Part shown: piece by piece, positions 9,711-18,780 of the stretch
Numbering within the stretch: the first letter of the stretch is position 1
Layout: each line of letters starts with the position of its first letter
NCBI RefSeq assembly: GCF_023227745.1
Contig: NZ_JALKBX010000006.1
Location: 1-64,000, forward strand
Direction: 5' to 3'
DNA: 64,000 nucleotides
Source: Natroniella acetigena
GTDB lineage: Bacteria; Bacillota; Halanaerobiia; Halobacteroidales; Halobacteroidaceae
The notes under the pieces: model-generated
Databases searched by the model: none
What the model was told of the DNA's origin: nothing
Seen by the model: only the letters and a program-made list of their open reading frames with translations
Program-made: the position numbers and the translations under genes

Positions 9711-10568
9711 TTAAAACTTATTCCCCTGTAATCGATTACGTAAAACTTTATAAAAATTATAACCTTCCAATTTGATTAAGCGACTAACTAACTCTGATTT
9801 TTGAAATTCAACAATATCCCCTGACAACAGTTGTAAACTATCCTGTCCATCAACTGTCAACATAATATTACTATGATCAGCATCTACTTCTACTACAATT
9901 TTTTCATCTTCAGTAGTAATAATTGAACGTGAATGTAAAGTATGTGGACAAATCGGAGTAATAATTAGTGACTTCATTTTAGGATTAATAATTGGCCCAC
10001 CAGCAGACAGAGAATAAGCAGTTGAACCTGTTGGAGAACCGATAATCAAACCATCACCAGGATAAGTAGCTAGATATTCTCCATCTATAAAAGTTTTCAA
10101 ATTTATAATTCGTGAAAAAGAACCTTTAGTAATTACTAAATCATTAATTGCTACTACCTGATTAATTTCTTCATCTTCTCTAATCAACCTACCTTCTAAC
10201 ATAACCCTTTCTTCAATAGAATAATTCCCAATCAATAACTTTTCTAACCCCTGCTCAAGCTTATCTAGCTCAATATCAGTCAAAAAACCTAAATTTCCTA
10301 AATTAATTCCTAAAATAGGTACTAAACTTTTTGCAAAAGTACGAGCTGCTTTCAAAAAAGTACCATCCCCGCCAAAAACAATAATCACATCAACAAAATC
10401 AACCAATACTTGATATGGTTTACTAACTGTTTCTCGCTCTAATAATTGAGCACTTGCTTCATCTAAAATATAATGTTTGTTATTATCCTCTAAAAAATCA
10501 CAAACCTTAGCCAACACACCTTGTGCCTGTTTTTTAGTAATATTAGCAATCAATCCTATCTTATTCAC
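9711..10568 (-). CDS. nadK: NAD kinase
   Basis: ATP-dependent kinase making NADP from NAD. Signatures: GGDGTFLKAAR (near residue 67), LGFLTD, and DGLIIGSPTGSTAYSLSAGG (near 170-190). The length is 285 aa. The start is GTG at 10568, preceded by GGGGGTG. The gene is 34 bp downstream of tlyA and 12 bp upstream of argR, so probably one transcript from xseB through recN. Confidence 0.95.
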   Translation of the reverse strand: MNKIGLIANITKKQAQGVLAKVCDFLEDNNKHYILDEASAQLLERETVSKPYQVLVDFVDVIIVFGGDGTFLKAARTFAKSLVPILGINLGNLGFLTDIELDKLEQGLEKLLIGNYSIEERVMLEGRLIREDEEINQVVAINDLVITKGSFSRIINLKTFIDGEYLATYPGDGLIIGSPTGSTAYSLSAGGPIINPKMKSLIITPICPHTLHSRSIITTEDEKIVVEVDADHSNIMLTVDGQDSLQLLSGDIVEFQKSELVSRLIKLEGYNFYKVLRNRLQGNKF

Positions 10569-10602
10569 TATTTCACCCCCAACTTAAACTAGAGAAAATT
10601 AA

Positions 10603-11415
10603 TCAATCTAAAGCTTGATGGGCTTCCGCAACAACATCTTTTATTTTAGTAGCTAAACTATCAATTTCTTTCTGATGATCAAGAGTTAAGTGTACTAAAT
10701 ACTCAATATTATGACCTTTTCCACCAGTAATTGGAGAATAGGAAAGTTCAATCGGACTCAAGGCTATCTCTTGAGCAAAGGAGCAAATTTTAGTAATTAC
10801 TTCTTGATGAATAGCTGGTTCTTTAACAACTCCATTATTATCAACTCTATCTGGGCCAGCTTCAAATTGCGGTTTAATCAAAGCTATAATCTCCCCCGCT
10901 GGCTTTAATAACCCTTTTAAAGCAGGTAAAATCTTAGTCAAAGAGATAAATGCTACATCTATAGTTCCAAGATCCCCTACTTCCTCCAAATCGTCTGGAG
11001 TCAAATAACGAGCATTTGTACGCTCCATACTGATAACCCGTTCATCACTTCGTAACTTCCAAGCTAACTGATTATAACCTACATCAATAGCATAGACCTT
11101 GCTAGCTCCATTTTGCAAAGCACAGTCAGTAAAACCACCGGTTGAAGCCCCAATATCGATCACTAATTTACCTGTCAAGTCCAAATTAAATTCAGTAATT
11201 GCTTTCTCTAACTTTAATCCTCCTCGACTGACATAGGGATGTAGATTACCCTTAACTCTAATCTCAGCTTCAGGATCAATCTTAGTTCCTGCTTTATCAA
11301 CCTGTTGATCATTAATATAAACTAAACCTGCCATGATGGAACGCTTAGCTTGAGAACGACTTTTAAACAATCCTCTAGCAGTAACTACTACATCTAATCG
11401 TTCCTTTTGTGCCAC
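10603..11415 (-). CDS. tlyA: TlyA family rRNA (cytidine-2'-O)-methyltransferase
   Basis: SAM-dependent RNA methyltransferase fused to an N-terminal S4 RNA-binding domain (about 1-62, SRSQAKRSIMAGLVYINDQ). The SAM motif VIDIGASTGGFTDCAL is near residue 80. I place the start at GTG 11415, two bases after the dxs stop, because GGAGGG lies 5 nt upstream; longer readings run into dxs. The resulting 270 aa matches the family. Homologues methylate 16S and 23S rRNA; the exact targets here are not shown by sequence. Confidence 0.93.
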   Translation of the reverse strand: MAQKERLDVVVTARGLFKSRSQAKRSIMAGLVYINDQQVDKAGTKIDPEAEIRVKGNLHPYVSRGGLKLEKAITEFNLDLTGKLVIDIGASTGGFTDCALQNGASKVYAIDVGYNQLAWKLRSDERVISMERTNARYLTPDDLEEVGDLGTIDVAFISLTKILPALKGLLKPAGEIIALIKPQFEAGPDRVDNNGVVKEPAIHQEVITKICSFAQEIALSPIELSYSPITGGKGHNIEYLVHLTLDHQKEIDSLATKIKDVVAEAHQALD

Positions 11416-11416
11416 A

Positions 11417-13294
11417 TTATCCCTCCTGCAAAACTGCTTTAATTTCTGCTTTAATTGTTGGAACATCTAGACCATAACGGGCCAACAACTCAGCTTGAGT
11501 CCCATGTTCAATAAACTTATCTGGCAATCCAAAGCGCTTTAAATTGAGCTGTTGATTATGATCAGCTAACAACTCAGCTACAGCACTACCAAAACCACCC
11601 TGTAAAACATGCTCTTCTACAGTAAATAAAGTATCAAATTCAACGGCTAACTCTAATATCAAGTCCTGATCTAAAGGTTTGACAAACCGACTATTGACAA
11701 CCGTTAAATCCAATCCTTCTTCCCGGGCCAACTGCTGTGCAACCTCTAAAGCTGGATAAACCATTGAACCAATCGCTAAAACTACTCCATCCTCCCCTTC
11801 TTTAAGCACCTCTGCTTTACCGATTTCCAACATCTGATTCTCAGTTAACTCTACCCCGAAGGACTCTCCACGTGGATAACGAACAGAGATTGGCCCTGCT
11901 TCATAATTAGCAGCTGTTAAGACCATATCCTGTAATTCATTCTCATCCTTAGGAGCCATAACTGTCATATTAGGCAAATGGCGTAAATAAGCATAATCAA
12001 AGACCCCTTGATGAGTCCCTCCATCTCTACCTACCAATCCAGCTCGATCAATGGCAAATTTAACAGATGCTTGCTGTAAACAGACATCATGAAGCACCTG
12101 ATCATAACCCCGCTGCAAAAATGTTGAATATAACGTAACAAAAGGTTTGGTAGAATTTAAGGCCAGACCAGCTCCTAAAGTAACTGCATGCTGTTCAGCA
12201 ATCCCAACATCATAAAATCTATCAGGAAATCTATCTGCAAATTCAGTCAATCCTGTTCCTGATGGCATAGCAGCAGTAATTGCTACAATATCCTCATCTT
12301 CTTCAGCCAACTCAACCAAAGTTTGGCTAAAGATATTGGTATAGGTTGGGTGTTCACGGTTCCTCTTTCCTTTTCCTGTTCTAATATTAAACGGGCCAAC
12401 TCCATGAAATTGAGAAGGATTCTCTTCAGCAGGAAGATATCCTTTACCTTTAGTCGTTAAAGCATGAATCAAGACTGGCCCTCCCACATTTTGGGCATCC
12501 TCAATATGGCTTTGAATCGACTTCAGATCATGACCATCAATTGGCCCTAAATATGTAAATCCAAACTCCTCAAATAAGACTCCAGATACCACTAGATACT
12601 TCAGAGCATCCTTCATTGCTCCAGCCGTCTTTAAGAGCTTATCACCAAGACTAGGAATCTTGTGCAATAAATCTTCTACATCCTGTTTAGCTTTATGGAT
12701 GCGAGGATTAGTTCTCAATTTATCTAAATAATTAGAGACAGCACCCACATTCTTAGCAATCGACATCTCATTATCATTTAACACCACAATTAAATCTTTT
12801 CCTAAATCTCCAGCATGGTTTAAAGCCTCAAAGGCCATCCCTGCTGTTAAAGCACCATCTCCAATTACTGCTACAACAGTTTCGTCATTTCCTTTAATAT
12901 CACGAGCACAAGCCATTCCCAAAGCAGCGGAGATAGAAGTACTACTATGTCCTACATCCAGATGATCATGAATATTTTCTTTAGATTTAGGAAATCCACT
13001 TATACCATCCAATTGGCGTAAAGTTGTAAATTCATCAGCCCGTCCTGTCAATATTTTGTGAGCATAAGTTTGATGTCCTACATCCCAAATTATTTTATCA
13101 TCAGGACTATCTAAAATAGAATGTAGAGCAATTATTAGTTCAACTGCACCTATAGAAGAAGCTAGATGACCACCAGTCTTAGATAAGGTTAAAATGATCT
13201 TATTTCTAACTTCTTGAGTCAAGTCATATAACTGTTCAGTTGATAATTTTTTCAAATCCTGAGGAGAATCTATCTCAGATAATAAATCTATCAT
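11417..13294 (-). CDS. dxs: 1-deoxy-D-xylulose-5-phosphate synthase
   Basis: Thiamine-diphosphate enzyme opening the MEP isoprenoid pathway (pyruvate + glyceraldehyde-3-phosphate to DXP). At 625 aa it has the full set: DVGHQTYAHKILTGR, the TPP/Mg motif GDGALTAGMAFEALNHAG to LNDN, the catalytic Glu region GIAEQHAVTLGAG, and DRAGLVGRDGGTHQG. It lies directly behind ispA, so isoprenoid entry and chain elongation are co-transcribed. Confidence 0.97.
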   Translation of the reverse strand: MIDLLSEIDSPQDLKKLSTEQLYDLTQEVRNKIILTLSKTGGHLASSIGAVELIIALHSILDSPDDKIIWDVGHQTYAHKILTGRADEFTTLRQLDGISGFPKSKENIHDHLDVGHSSTSISAALGMACARDIKGNDETVVAVIGDGALTAGMAFEALNHAGDLGKDLIVVLNDNEMSIAKNVGAVSNYLDKLRTNPRIHKAKQDVEDLLHKIPSLGDKLLKTAGAMKDALKYLVVSGVLFEEFGFTYLGPIDGHDLKSIQSHIEDAQNVGGPVLIHALTTKGKGYLPAEENPSQFHGVGPFNIRTGKGKRNREHPTYTNIFSQTLVELAEEDEDIVAITAAMPSGTGLTEFADRFPDRFYDVGIAEQHAVTLGAGLALNSTKPFVTLYSTFLQRGYDQVLHDVCLQQASVKFAIDRAGLVGRDGGTHQGVFDYAYLRHLPNMTVMAPKDENELQDMVLTAANYEAGPISVRYPRGESFGVELTENQMLEIGKAEVLKEGEDGVVLAIGSMVYPALEVAQQLAREEGLDLTVVNSRFVKPLDQDLILELAVEFDTLFTVEEHVLQGGFGSAVAELLADHNQQLNLKRFGLPDKFIEHGTQAELLARYGLDVPTIKAEIKAVLQEG

Positions 13295-13367
13295 AATTTA
13301 AATCACCTTCTTTTATTAGTTTCCATTCAATGATTAATAATTCATTAATCTAATCCATATCAACCAT

Positions 13368-14243
13368 TTAATATTCTCGTTCTATAATATAATCTGCTAA
13401 CTTTCTTAATACCTCTGCTTGCTCTCCAAAAATATTGATTGCTTCTTTAGCTCGTTGGCAATTTTCAGCAGCCATCTCTTTTGATCTTTCTAACCCATAT
13501 AAAGCAGGGAATGTAGCTTTATCCTGCTCTAGATCACTTCCAACATCTTTACCTATCTTCTCAGCATCACCTTCAATATCCAAAATATCATCAACAATCT
13601 GAAAAGCTAAGCCAATACCTTGGGCATACTCTTGTAAAGCAAACAATTGCTCATCTGAAGCTCCTCCTAAAATAGCTCCCATACTGACTGCTGCTTCTAA
13701 CAAGGCTCCCGTCTTATGAGTATGAATATACTTCAACTCCTGTTTATCTATCTCTTGACCTTCAGCTAATAAATCAGCCGCTTGGCCTCCAACCATCCCT
13801 TGTTTACCAGCGGCCTTAGCTAACTTACTAGTTGCTAATAAAACCCGCTCAGCAGGTAAATCATCTATTTCAGCTAATAACTCAAAAGCATAAGTCAATA
13901 ATGCATCACCTGCCAAAACAGCCATCCCTTGTCCAAAAACTTTATGATTAGTCTTCTTACCCCGTCTAAAGTCATCATCATCCATACATGGTAAGTCATC
14001 ATGGATCAATGAATAGTTATGTATTAACTCTAAAGCACAAGCCGCTGGTAAGACCTTCTCCTCTTCTTCACCTACTAATTGAGCAGCTACTAAAGTTAAA
14101 ATTGGTCTTAATCTCTTTCCTCCAGCTAGGACACTATACCGCATTGCCTGATGTAATTCTTCAGGCCTAACCTGTGGTAAATACTTGTCCAAAGCCTCAT
14201 TAATTACTTCTCCTTTAGTTGAAATAAATTCCTTGATATTCAT
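13368..14243 (-). CDS. ispA: Short-chain polyprenyl (farnesyl/geranylgeranyl) diphosphate synthase
   Basis: Trans-prenyltransferase. The first Asp-rich motif DDLPCMDDDDFRRGKKT is near residues 83-99 and the second, DDILDIEGD, near 222. Length is 291 aa. The residues before the first motif are of the FPP/GGPP synthase type; product length cannot be fixed by eye. Its ATG overlaps the xseB stop by one base (TAATG), and dxs follows. Confidence 0.93.
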   Translation of the reverse strand: MNIKEFISTKGEVINEALDKYLPQVRPEELHQAMRYSVLAGGKRLRPILTLVAAQLVGEEEEKVLPAACALELIHNYSLIHDDLPCMDDDDFRRGKKTNHKVFGQGMAVLAGDALLTYAFELLAEIDDLPAERVLLATSKLAKAAGKQGMVGGQAADLLAEGQEIDKQELKYIHTHKTGALLEAAVSMGAILGGASDEQLFALQEYAQGIGLAFQIVDDILDIEGDAEKIGKDVGSDLEQDKATFPALYGLERSKEMAAENCQRAKEAINIFGEQAEVLRKLADYIIEREY

Positions 14244-14491
14244 TAGTTTACTCCTTTTTCTCCATAATTATCATAAGTTTCAGTTTTAATTTCTCCTGCT
14301 TCTTCTTTAATAACTTCTACCTTTCCTTCTGCCTCTTCTAATTTCTGGGAACAAAATTTAGTCAGTTTGATCCCAGTTTCAAATTTATCCAAAGATTCTG
14401 CTAAGGGTAATTCTCCTCTTTCTAACTCCTTAACAATATTTTCTATTTGTTCTAAAGCTTCTTCAAAGGATAATTCAACTTCAATCGACAT
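14243..14491 (-). CDS. xseB: Exonuclease VII small subunit
   Basis: 82-aa helical subunit of exonuclease VII. The family core FEEALEQIENIVKELERGEL and LAESLDKFETGIKL are present. It lies 186 bp from xseA with a terminator-like palindrome between, and is directly coupled to ispA. Confidence 0.93.
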   Translation of the reverse strand: MSIEVELSFEEALEQIENIVKELERGELPLAESLDKFETGIKLTKFCSQKLEEAEGKVEVIKEEAGEIKTETYDNYGEKGVN

Positions 14492-14627
14492 TGCTCTTCA
14501 CCCCTTATGCTCATTATTCAACACTATACTTATTTCTACATCAAATAATTATCTCCTTCAATAGATAGAGTACATCCTTATTATACCTAAATTTATCAAC
14601 TTTAAAATTAATTTCTTGATTTTGTTG

Positions 14628-14656
14628 GAAAAATCTAAACCAAATTGGTTTAGATT
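14628..14656 (-). terminator. Palindrome/terminator between xseA and xseB
   Basis: Near-perfect palindrome with arms AATCTAAACCAA and TTGGTTTAGATT; on the minus strand it is followed by TTTTCC. It may end or attenuate transcription from xseA before xseB. Confidence 0.7.
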
Positions 14657-14677
14657 CAATTAACTTCCTCTTAAGTT

Positions 14678-15892
14678 TTAATTAATCTCCTCCAAAGTTT
14701 CAATTTCTTCTACTTGGCAAAATAACTTTCCATCTTTTAATCTCACTCCAACCTTCTCTCCTATTTCTATTTGCTCAACCGATTTAACTTCTTTTTTAGT
14801 ATCAGCTTTACAAGTCAAGCTATAACCTCGGGCCAACGTATTTAATGGCGAAAGGGAGTTAAGTTGAGCTGCGATAGACTCTATTTTTTCCTGCTTATTA
14901 TCCACTTTATTGCTAATATTTCTCTTTAATTTTAACTCCAATTCATCAATCTGTTGCAGATACTCTTGCAGCTGTTGTTTTAATAACTTAAAGACTTCCC
15001 GCTCCTTAAGATAAGTTAATCTCTCAGTTAGATAATTAAGCTTATTTTCCATAGCTTGCTCTAAATTATCCTCTAGCTTAGTTAAGTACCTCTTAATTTC
15101 CTTAGCATCAGAAACAACCAATTCAGCTGCTGCTGAAGGAGTCGGTGCTCTCAAATCAGCCACAAAATCAGCAATTGTAAAGTCAGTTTCATGACCCACA
15201 GCAGAGATAACAGGAGTCTCAGAATTAAAAATAGCCCGCGCCAAACGTTCTTTATTAAAAGCCCATAAATCCTCTAATGAACCTCCACCACGACCAATGA
15301 TAATTACATCGACATCTGTCCGATTCAACATCTCTAAAGCAGTAATTAAGCTATCTTCTGCTGCCTTCCCTTGTACTTTAGCCGGTGCAATTAAGACAAA
15401 AAGATTAGAAAATCTACGCTTAATTACACTAATAACATCCTGAATAGCAGCTCCAGTAGGAGAAGTTATGACCCCTACTTTAGCAGGGATTTGAGGAATC
15501 GGTTGCTTATATTCCTCCTCAAACAAATCTTCTTGTTCCAGTTTATCTTTTAATTGTTCAAAAGCTATATGTAAAGAGCCGATCCCATCAGGCTCTAAAT
15601 CACTGACATATAATTGATACTCTCCTCGTACAGAATAAATACTCACTCTTCCAGTAGCAATAACTGACATTCCATCTTCTGGTTCAAATTTTAAATTACG
15701 ATTATCCCCTCTAAACATAACTGCTTTGATTTGAGAGTCCTGATCTTTTAAAGTAAAATACATATGCCCTGAGGAATGTGCATGAAAATTAGAAATTTCT
15801 CCCTTAATTAACAACTGATTTAAATTAGGATCAGTTGTCAATACTTCTTTGATATAATTAGTAATCCCTGAAACAGACCAAATATAATCCAT
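14678..15892 (-). CDS. xseA: Exonuclease VII large subunit
   Basis: Catalytic subunit of exonuclease VII (404 aa). The N-terminal OB fold is at about 1-100, then the catalytic domain with GRGGGSLEDLWAFN and SAVGHETDFTIADFVADLRA, then a long coiled coil (about 270-350). It forms the usual pair with xseB, although separated by a hairpin here. Confidence 0.96.
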   Translation of the reverse strand: MDYIWSVSGITNYIKEVLTTDPNLNQLLIKGEISNFHAHSSGHMYFTLKDQDSQIKAVMFRGDNRNLKFEPEDGMSVIATGRVSIYSVRGEYQLYVSDLEPDGIGSLHIAFEQLKDKLEQEDLFEEEYKQPIPQIPAKVGVITSPTGAAIQDVISVIKRRFSNLFVLIAPAKVQGKAAEDSLITALEMLNRTDVDVIIIGRGGGSLEDLWAFNKERLARAIFNSETPVISAVGHETDFTIADFVADLRAPTPSAAAELVVSDAKEIKRYLTKLEDNLEQAMENKLNYLTERLTYLKEREVFKLLKQQLQEYLQQIDELELKLKRNISNKVDNKQEKIESIAAQLNSLSPLNTLARGYSLTCKADTKKEVKSVEQIEIGEKVGVRLKDGKLFCQVEEIETLEEIN

Positions 15893-16012
15893 AATATCCT
15901 CTTCTTCCTTTGTAAGTTATCCAGTTATATTATAGCACAAAAAGATTAAAAATAAAAAATCAATTCACTTTTGTGTTAAATTTTACATATTATTCTTTTT
16001 TTATTCTATGAC

Positions 16013-16048
16013 TTAAAAAAGCAGGTTATAGAAATTTTATAACCTGCT
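16013..16048 (-). terminator. Terminator after nfnB
   Basis: Stem AGCAGGTTATA / TATAACCTGCT with a T-run on the minus strand (complement of the A-run at 16014-16019). Confidence 0.88.
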
Positions 16049-16064
16049 CTCAATCAAATAATCT

Positions 16065-17447
16065 TTAATTGTTCTGCTCTGTTATATACTGATCAATGGT
16101 CTGGGCAACCTTCTTACCAGCTCCCATAGCTTGAATTACAGTTGCGGCACCAGTTACTATATCTCCTCCAGCAAAGACACCTTCTTTAGTCGTCATTCCT
16201 GTCTTTTCATCTACCTTGATTGTCCCCCGGTCTGTCGTTTCAATCTCTGGAGTATCATTGATTAAGATTGGATTAGGACTTTGGCCAATTGCCATAATCA
16301 CCTGGTCAACATCTAAACTCCATTCTGAACCTTCAATCGGAATTGGTCGCCTTCTACCCGACTGATCAAACTCTCCTAACTCCATCTTAATGCATTCCAT
16401 TCCTGTTACGAAACCATCATCATTACCCAAAATCTTAGTTGGGTTATTCAATAAATTAAATTTAACCCCTTCCTCCTGAGCATGTTCAATCTCTTCTGCT
16501 CGAGCAGGCATCTCTTCTCTACTACGCCGATATACAATCACTGACTCTTCAGCCCCTAATCTCAAGGCAGTTCGGGCAGCATCCATAGCTACATTTCCAG
16601 CTCCTACGACTGCTACCTTCTTACCAGTATAAACTGGAGTCTTATATTTAGGGAATTGATAAGCCTTCATCAAATTAACCCTAGTTAAAAATTCATTGGC
16701 TGAATAAACTCCATTTAAATTCTCCCCTTCAATTCCTAAAAAGCGTGGTAATCCTGCACCTGTACTGACAAAAACCGCTTGATATCCCTCAGCAAATAGA
16801 GCATCTAAGCTCTTGATCTTCCCAATCACCTGATTATAGTTAATTTCAACCCCCAATTGTTCAATCTTCTCTACTTCATCTTGAACAATATCCTTAGGTA
16901 ATCTGAACTCAGGAATTCCATAAGTCAATACTCCACCGGCCTTATGAAATGCTTCAAAGAGTGTTACTTGATAACCTAGCTTAGCTAAATCAGCTGCTGC
17001 AGTCAAACCTGCTGGCCCAGCGCCTACTACTGCTACTTGCCCTTTATCCTGAATAGCTTCTTTAACTTCCTCTTGCTCACGAATATAGTCAGCTACAAAA
17101 CGTTCCAGCCTACCAATCGCTACTGGCTGATTCTTATTACCGACTATACACTCAGCTTCACATTGCTCTTCTTGAGGGCAGACTCGACCACAGATAGCAG
17201 GTAGGCTATTCTTTTCTTTAACCTTCTTAGCTGCTGCTGCAAAATCACCTTTTGCTATCAAGTCAATAAATTTAGGAATATCGACTCGAACTGGACAGCC
17301 ATCCTTACAAGCAGGATTAGAACATTGTAAACATCTCTTCGCTTCATTGATCGCATCCTCTTTGGAATAACCCAGTGCTACTTCATTAAAATTATTAGCT
17401 CTTTGCTTGGGGTCTTGTAAAGGCATCTTAGTTTTCTCTTTTTGCAC
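16065..17447 (-). CDS. nfnB: NfnB / glutamate synthase small-subunit-like flavoprotein
   Basis: Large subunit of the electron-bifurcating NADH-dependent ferredoxin:NADP oxidoreductase, often annotated gltA. Cys clusters for two [4Fe-4S] centres are CLQCSNPACKDGCP and CGRVCPQEEQCEAEC; the FAD motif is VGAGPAGLTAAADLAKLG and the NAD(P) motif VGAGNVAMDAARTALRLG. I favour GTG 17447 (GGGGGG six nt upstream; 20-bp overlap with nfnA); ATG 17426, one base after the nfnA stop, is the alternative. The adjacent nfnA gene makes Nfn more likely than glutamate synthase. Confidence 0.9.
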   Translation of the reverse strand: MQKEKTKMPLQDPKQRANNFNEVALGYSKEDAINEAKRCLQCSNPACKDGCPVRVDIPKFIDLIAKGDFAAAAKKVKEKNSLPAICGRVCPQEEQCEAECIVGNKNQPVAIGRLERFVADYIREQEEVKEAIQDKGQVAVVGAGPAGLTAAADLAKLGYQVTLFEAFHKAGGVLTYGIPEFRLPKDIVQDEVEKIEQLGVEINYNQVIGKIKSLDALFAEGYQAVFVSTGAGLPRFLGIEGENLNGVYSANEFLTRVNLMKAYQFPKYKTPVYTGKKVAVVGAGNVAMDAARTALRLGAEESVIVYRRSREEMPARAEEIEHAQEEGVKFNLLNNPTKILGNDDGFVTGMECIKMELGEFDQSGRRRPIPIEGSEWSLDVDQVIMAIGQSPNPILINDTPEIETTDRGTIKVDEKTGMTTKEGVFAGGDIVTGAATVIQAMGAGKKVAQTIDQYITEQNN

Positions 17448-18279
17448 GGCAATCCCCCCCAAAAAATTCATGTTCTTTAACTTTTTCTTCTTTTTCTTGA
17501 TATATTTTACTTCTTTGTAGTTGTTCATCAAAATCTACTAAATGACCATCAAAAGCTGGTCCATCTACACAAGAAAACTTAGTCTCTCCACCAACTGTAA
17601 CTCGACAACCACCGCACATTCCTGTCCCATCAACCATTAATGAGTTCAAACTAACCATTATATCTATATCATACTCTTTAGTTAGTTCTGATACAAATTT
17701 CATCATAATCATCGGGCCAATCGCAATCACCAAATCAAACTGATCATCTTCAGCCAAAATCTCTCCTAGTTGATCAGTTACAAATCCTTTTCTTCCTTTA
17801 GAACCATCATCAGTTGTAATATATAACTCATTACTCAATTCTTCCAACTCTTCTTCTAAGATCAATATCTCTTCATTTTGAGCCCCTAAAATCGTAATTA
17901 ACTCGACTCCTTCGTTAGCCAATGATTTAACCTTAGGATATAAAGGAGCTGCTCCTAAACCTCCAGCAACACAGAGTACTCGTTCATAGTCAGCAGTCTC
18001 AATCGGTTTACCTAACGGGCCAACCACATCTAAGAAGCTATCACCAGCTTCTAAATCACAGATCTGTCGACTACTGAAACCGACCTCTTGGATAATAATT
18101 GTGATACTTCCTTGCTCCCGATCATAATCAGCAATTGTCAACGGAATTCGCTCAGCAAATTCATCTACCCTGACTATCAGAAAGTGCCCTGGTTCTGCTT
18201 TAGCTGCTATCTGGGGAGCTTCTACTTCAAATTTTTTGATTTTAGGTGCTAATTCTTCTTTCTCTAAAATTTGATACAT
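17428..18279 (-). CDS. nfnA: NfnA, ferredoxin-NADP reductase-like subunit
   Basis: Small subunit of NfnAB (283 aa). It shows an N-terminal FAD-binding barrel (RIPLTIADYD), an NAD-binding domain with GGLGAAPLYPKV, and a C-terminal [2Fe-2S] site in the CGGC...FSCVDGPAFDG region. It lies upstream of and overlaps nfnB. The family also includes sulfide dehydrogenase and PyrK-like subunits; the NfnB partner decides the call. Confidence 0.9.
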   Translation of the reverse strand: MYQILEKEELAPKIKKFEVEAPQIAAKAEPGHFLIVRVDEFAERIPLTIADYDREQGSITIIIQEVGFSSRQICDLEAGDSFLDVVGPLGKPIETADYERVLCVAGGLGAAPLYPKVKSLANEGVELITILGAQNEEILILEEELEELSNELYITTDDGSKGRKGFVTDQLGEILAEDDQFDLVIAIGPMIMMKFVSELTKEYDIDIMVSLNSLMVDGTGMCGGCRVTVGGETKFSCVDGPAFDGHLVDFDEQLQRSKIYQEKEEKVKEHEFFGGDCRAKREN

Positions 18280-18347
18280 TCTAGTCCCTCCTCTAATTCT
18301 CTTTTGCGCATAATATTTATTTTAAATTAATTATATATAACTTAACA

Positions 18348-18520
18348 TTAGGGTTTAAAAAAACCCGAAGGAAAACCATTAAAAACTTAAATCAAAATCA
18401 CTCTAAACCTATAATTTTAAGTCTTTTCATAGGTTTTAAGATCTTAATATTTTGATCTTAACTGTAAACTGTAAACCGTCAACTGTCAACTCAATTATGT
18501 GTCACAAAGTGACACATAAT
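18348..18520. repeat. Dispersed intergenic element, copy B, with adjoining palindrome
   Basis: The 500-bp gap 18280-18780 contains little else. It begins with a small hairpin GGGTTT...AAACCC (18348-18364). The internal motif CTCTAAACCTATAATTTTAAG starts near 18401, minus its last base for the 20-nt core. The heptad end (AACTGTAAACTGTAAACCG and CAACTGTCAAC) runs 18460-18490. A palindrome with 12-nt arms ATTATGTGTCAC around AAA follows at 18494-18520. From 18530 to 18780 I recognise no gene; a hairpin CTGGTTT/AAACCAG lies near 18703-18724. Confidence 0.65.
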
Positions 18521-18780
18521 TGTAATTAAATTGCACTTTAGCTTTAATATTACAGATAAAAGTAACTAATCAATAACTAAGCCTTATTATACTATAATAA
18601 AACCATTTTCACAATACACAAAGTAACAATTCAACTCCCTACCTTAAATACTTTGCTTAACTTTTAGTTCCTCTCTCCAATGCCATTGCAGCTACTCCCC
18701 TCCTGGTTTAGAGTTCAAAACCAGTAGTGGATAATGATAATTTAATACTTTTTAGACATTACTATAGTTAAATATTAGTC

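Noticed and set aside
16065-17447. Glutamate synthase small subunit
   Set aside because: The sequence family fits, but there is no large subunit and nfnA overlaps it, so NfnB is the better call.
18657-18700. Nine-codon frame (MALERGTKS) behind AGGAGGGG, possible leader peptide or relic of a TsaD-type C-terminus
   Set aside because: Too short to support; the GVAAMAL resemblance to the TsaD-like gene end is not more than chance can explain.
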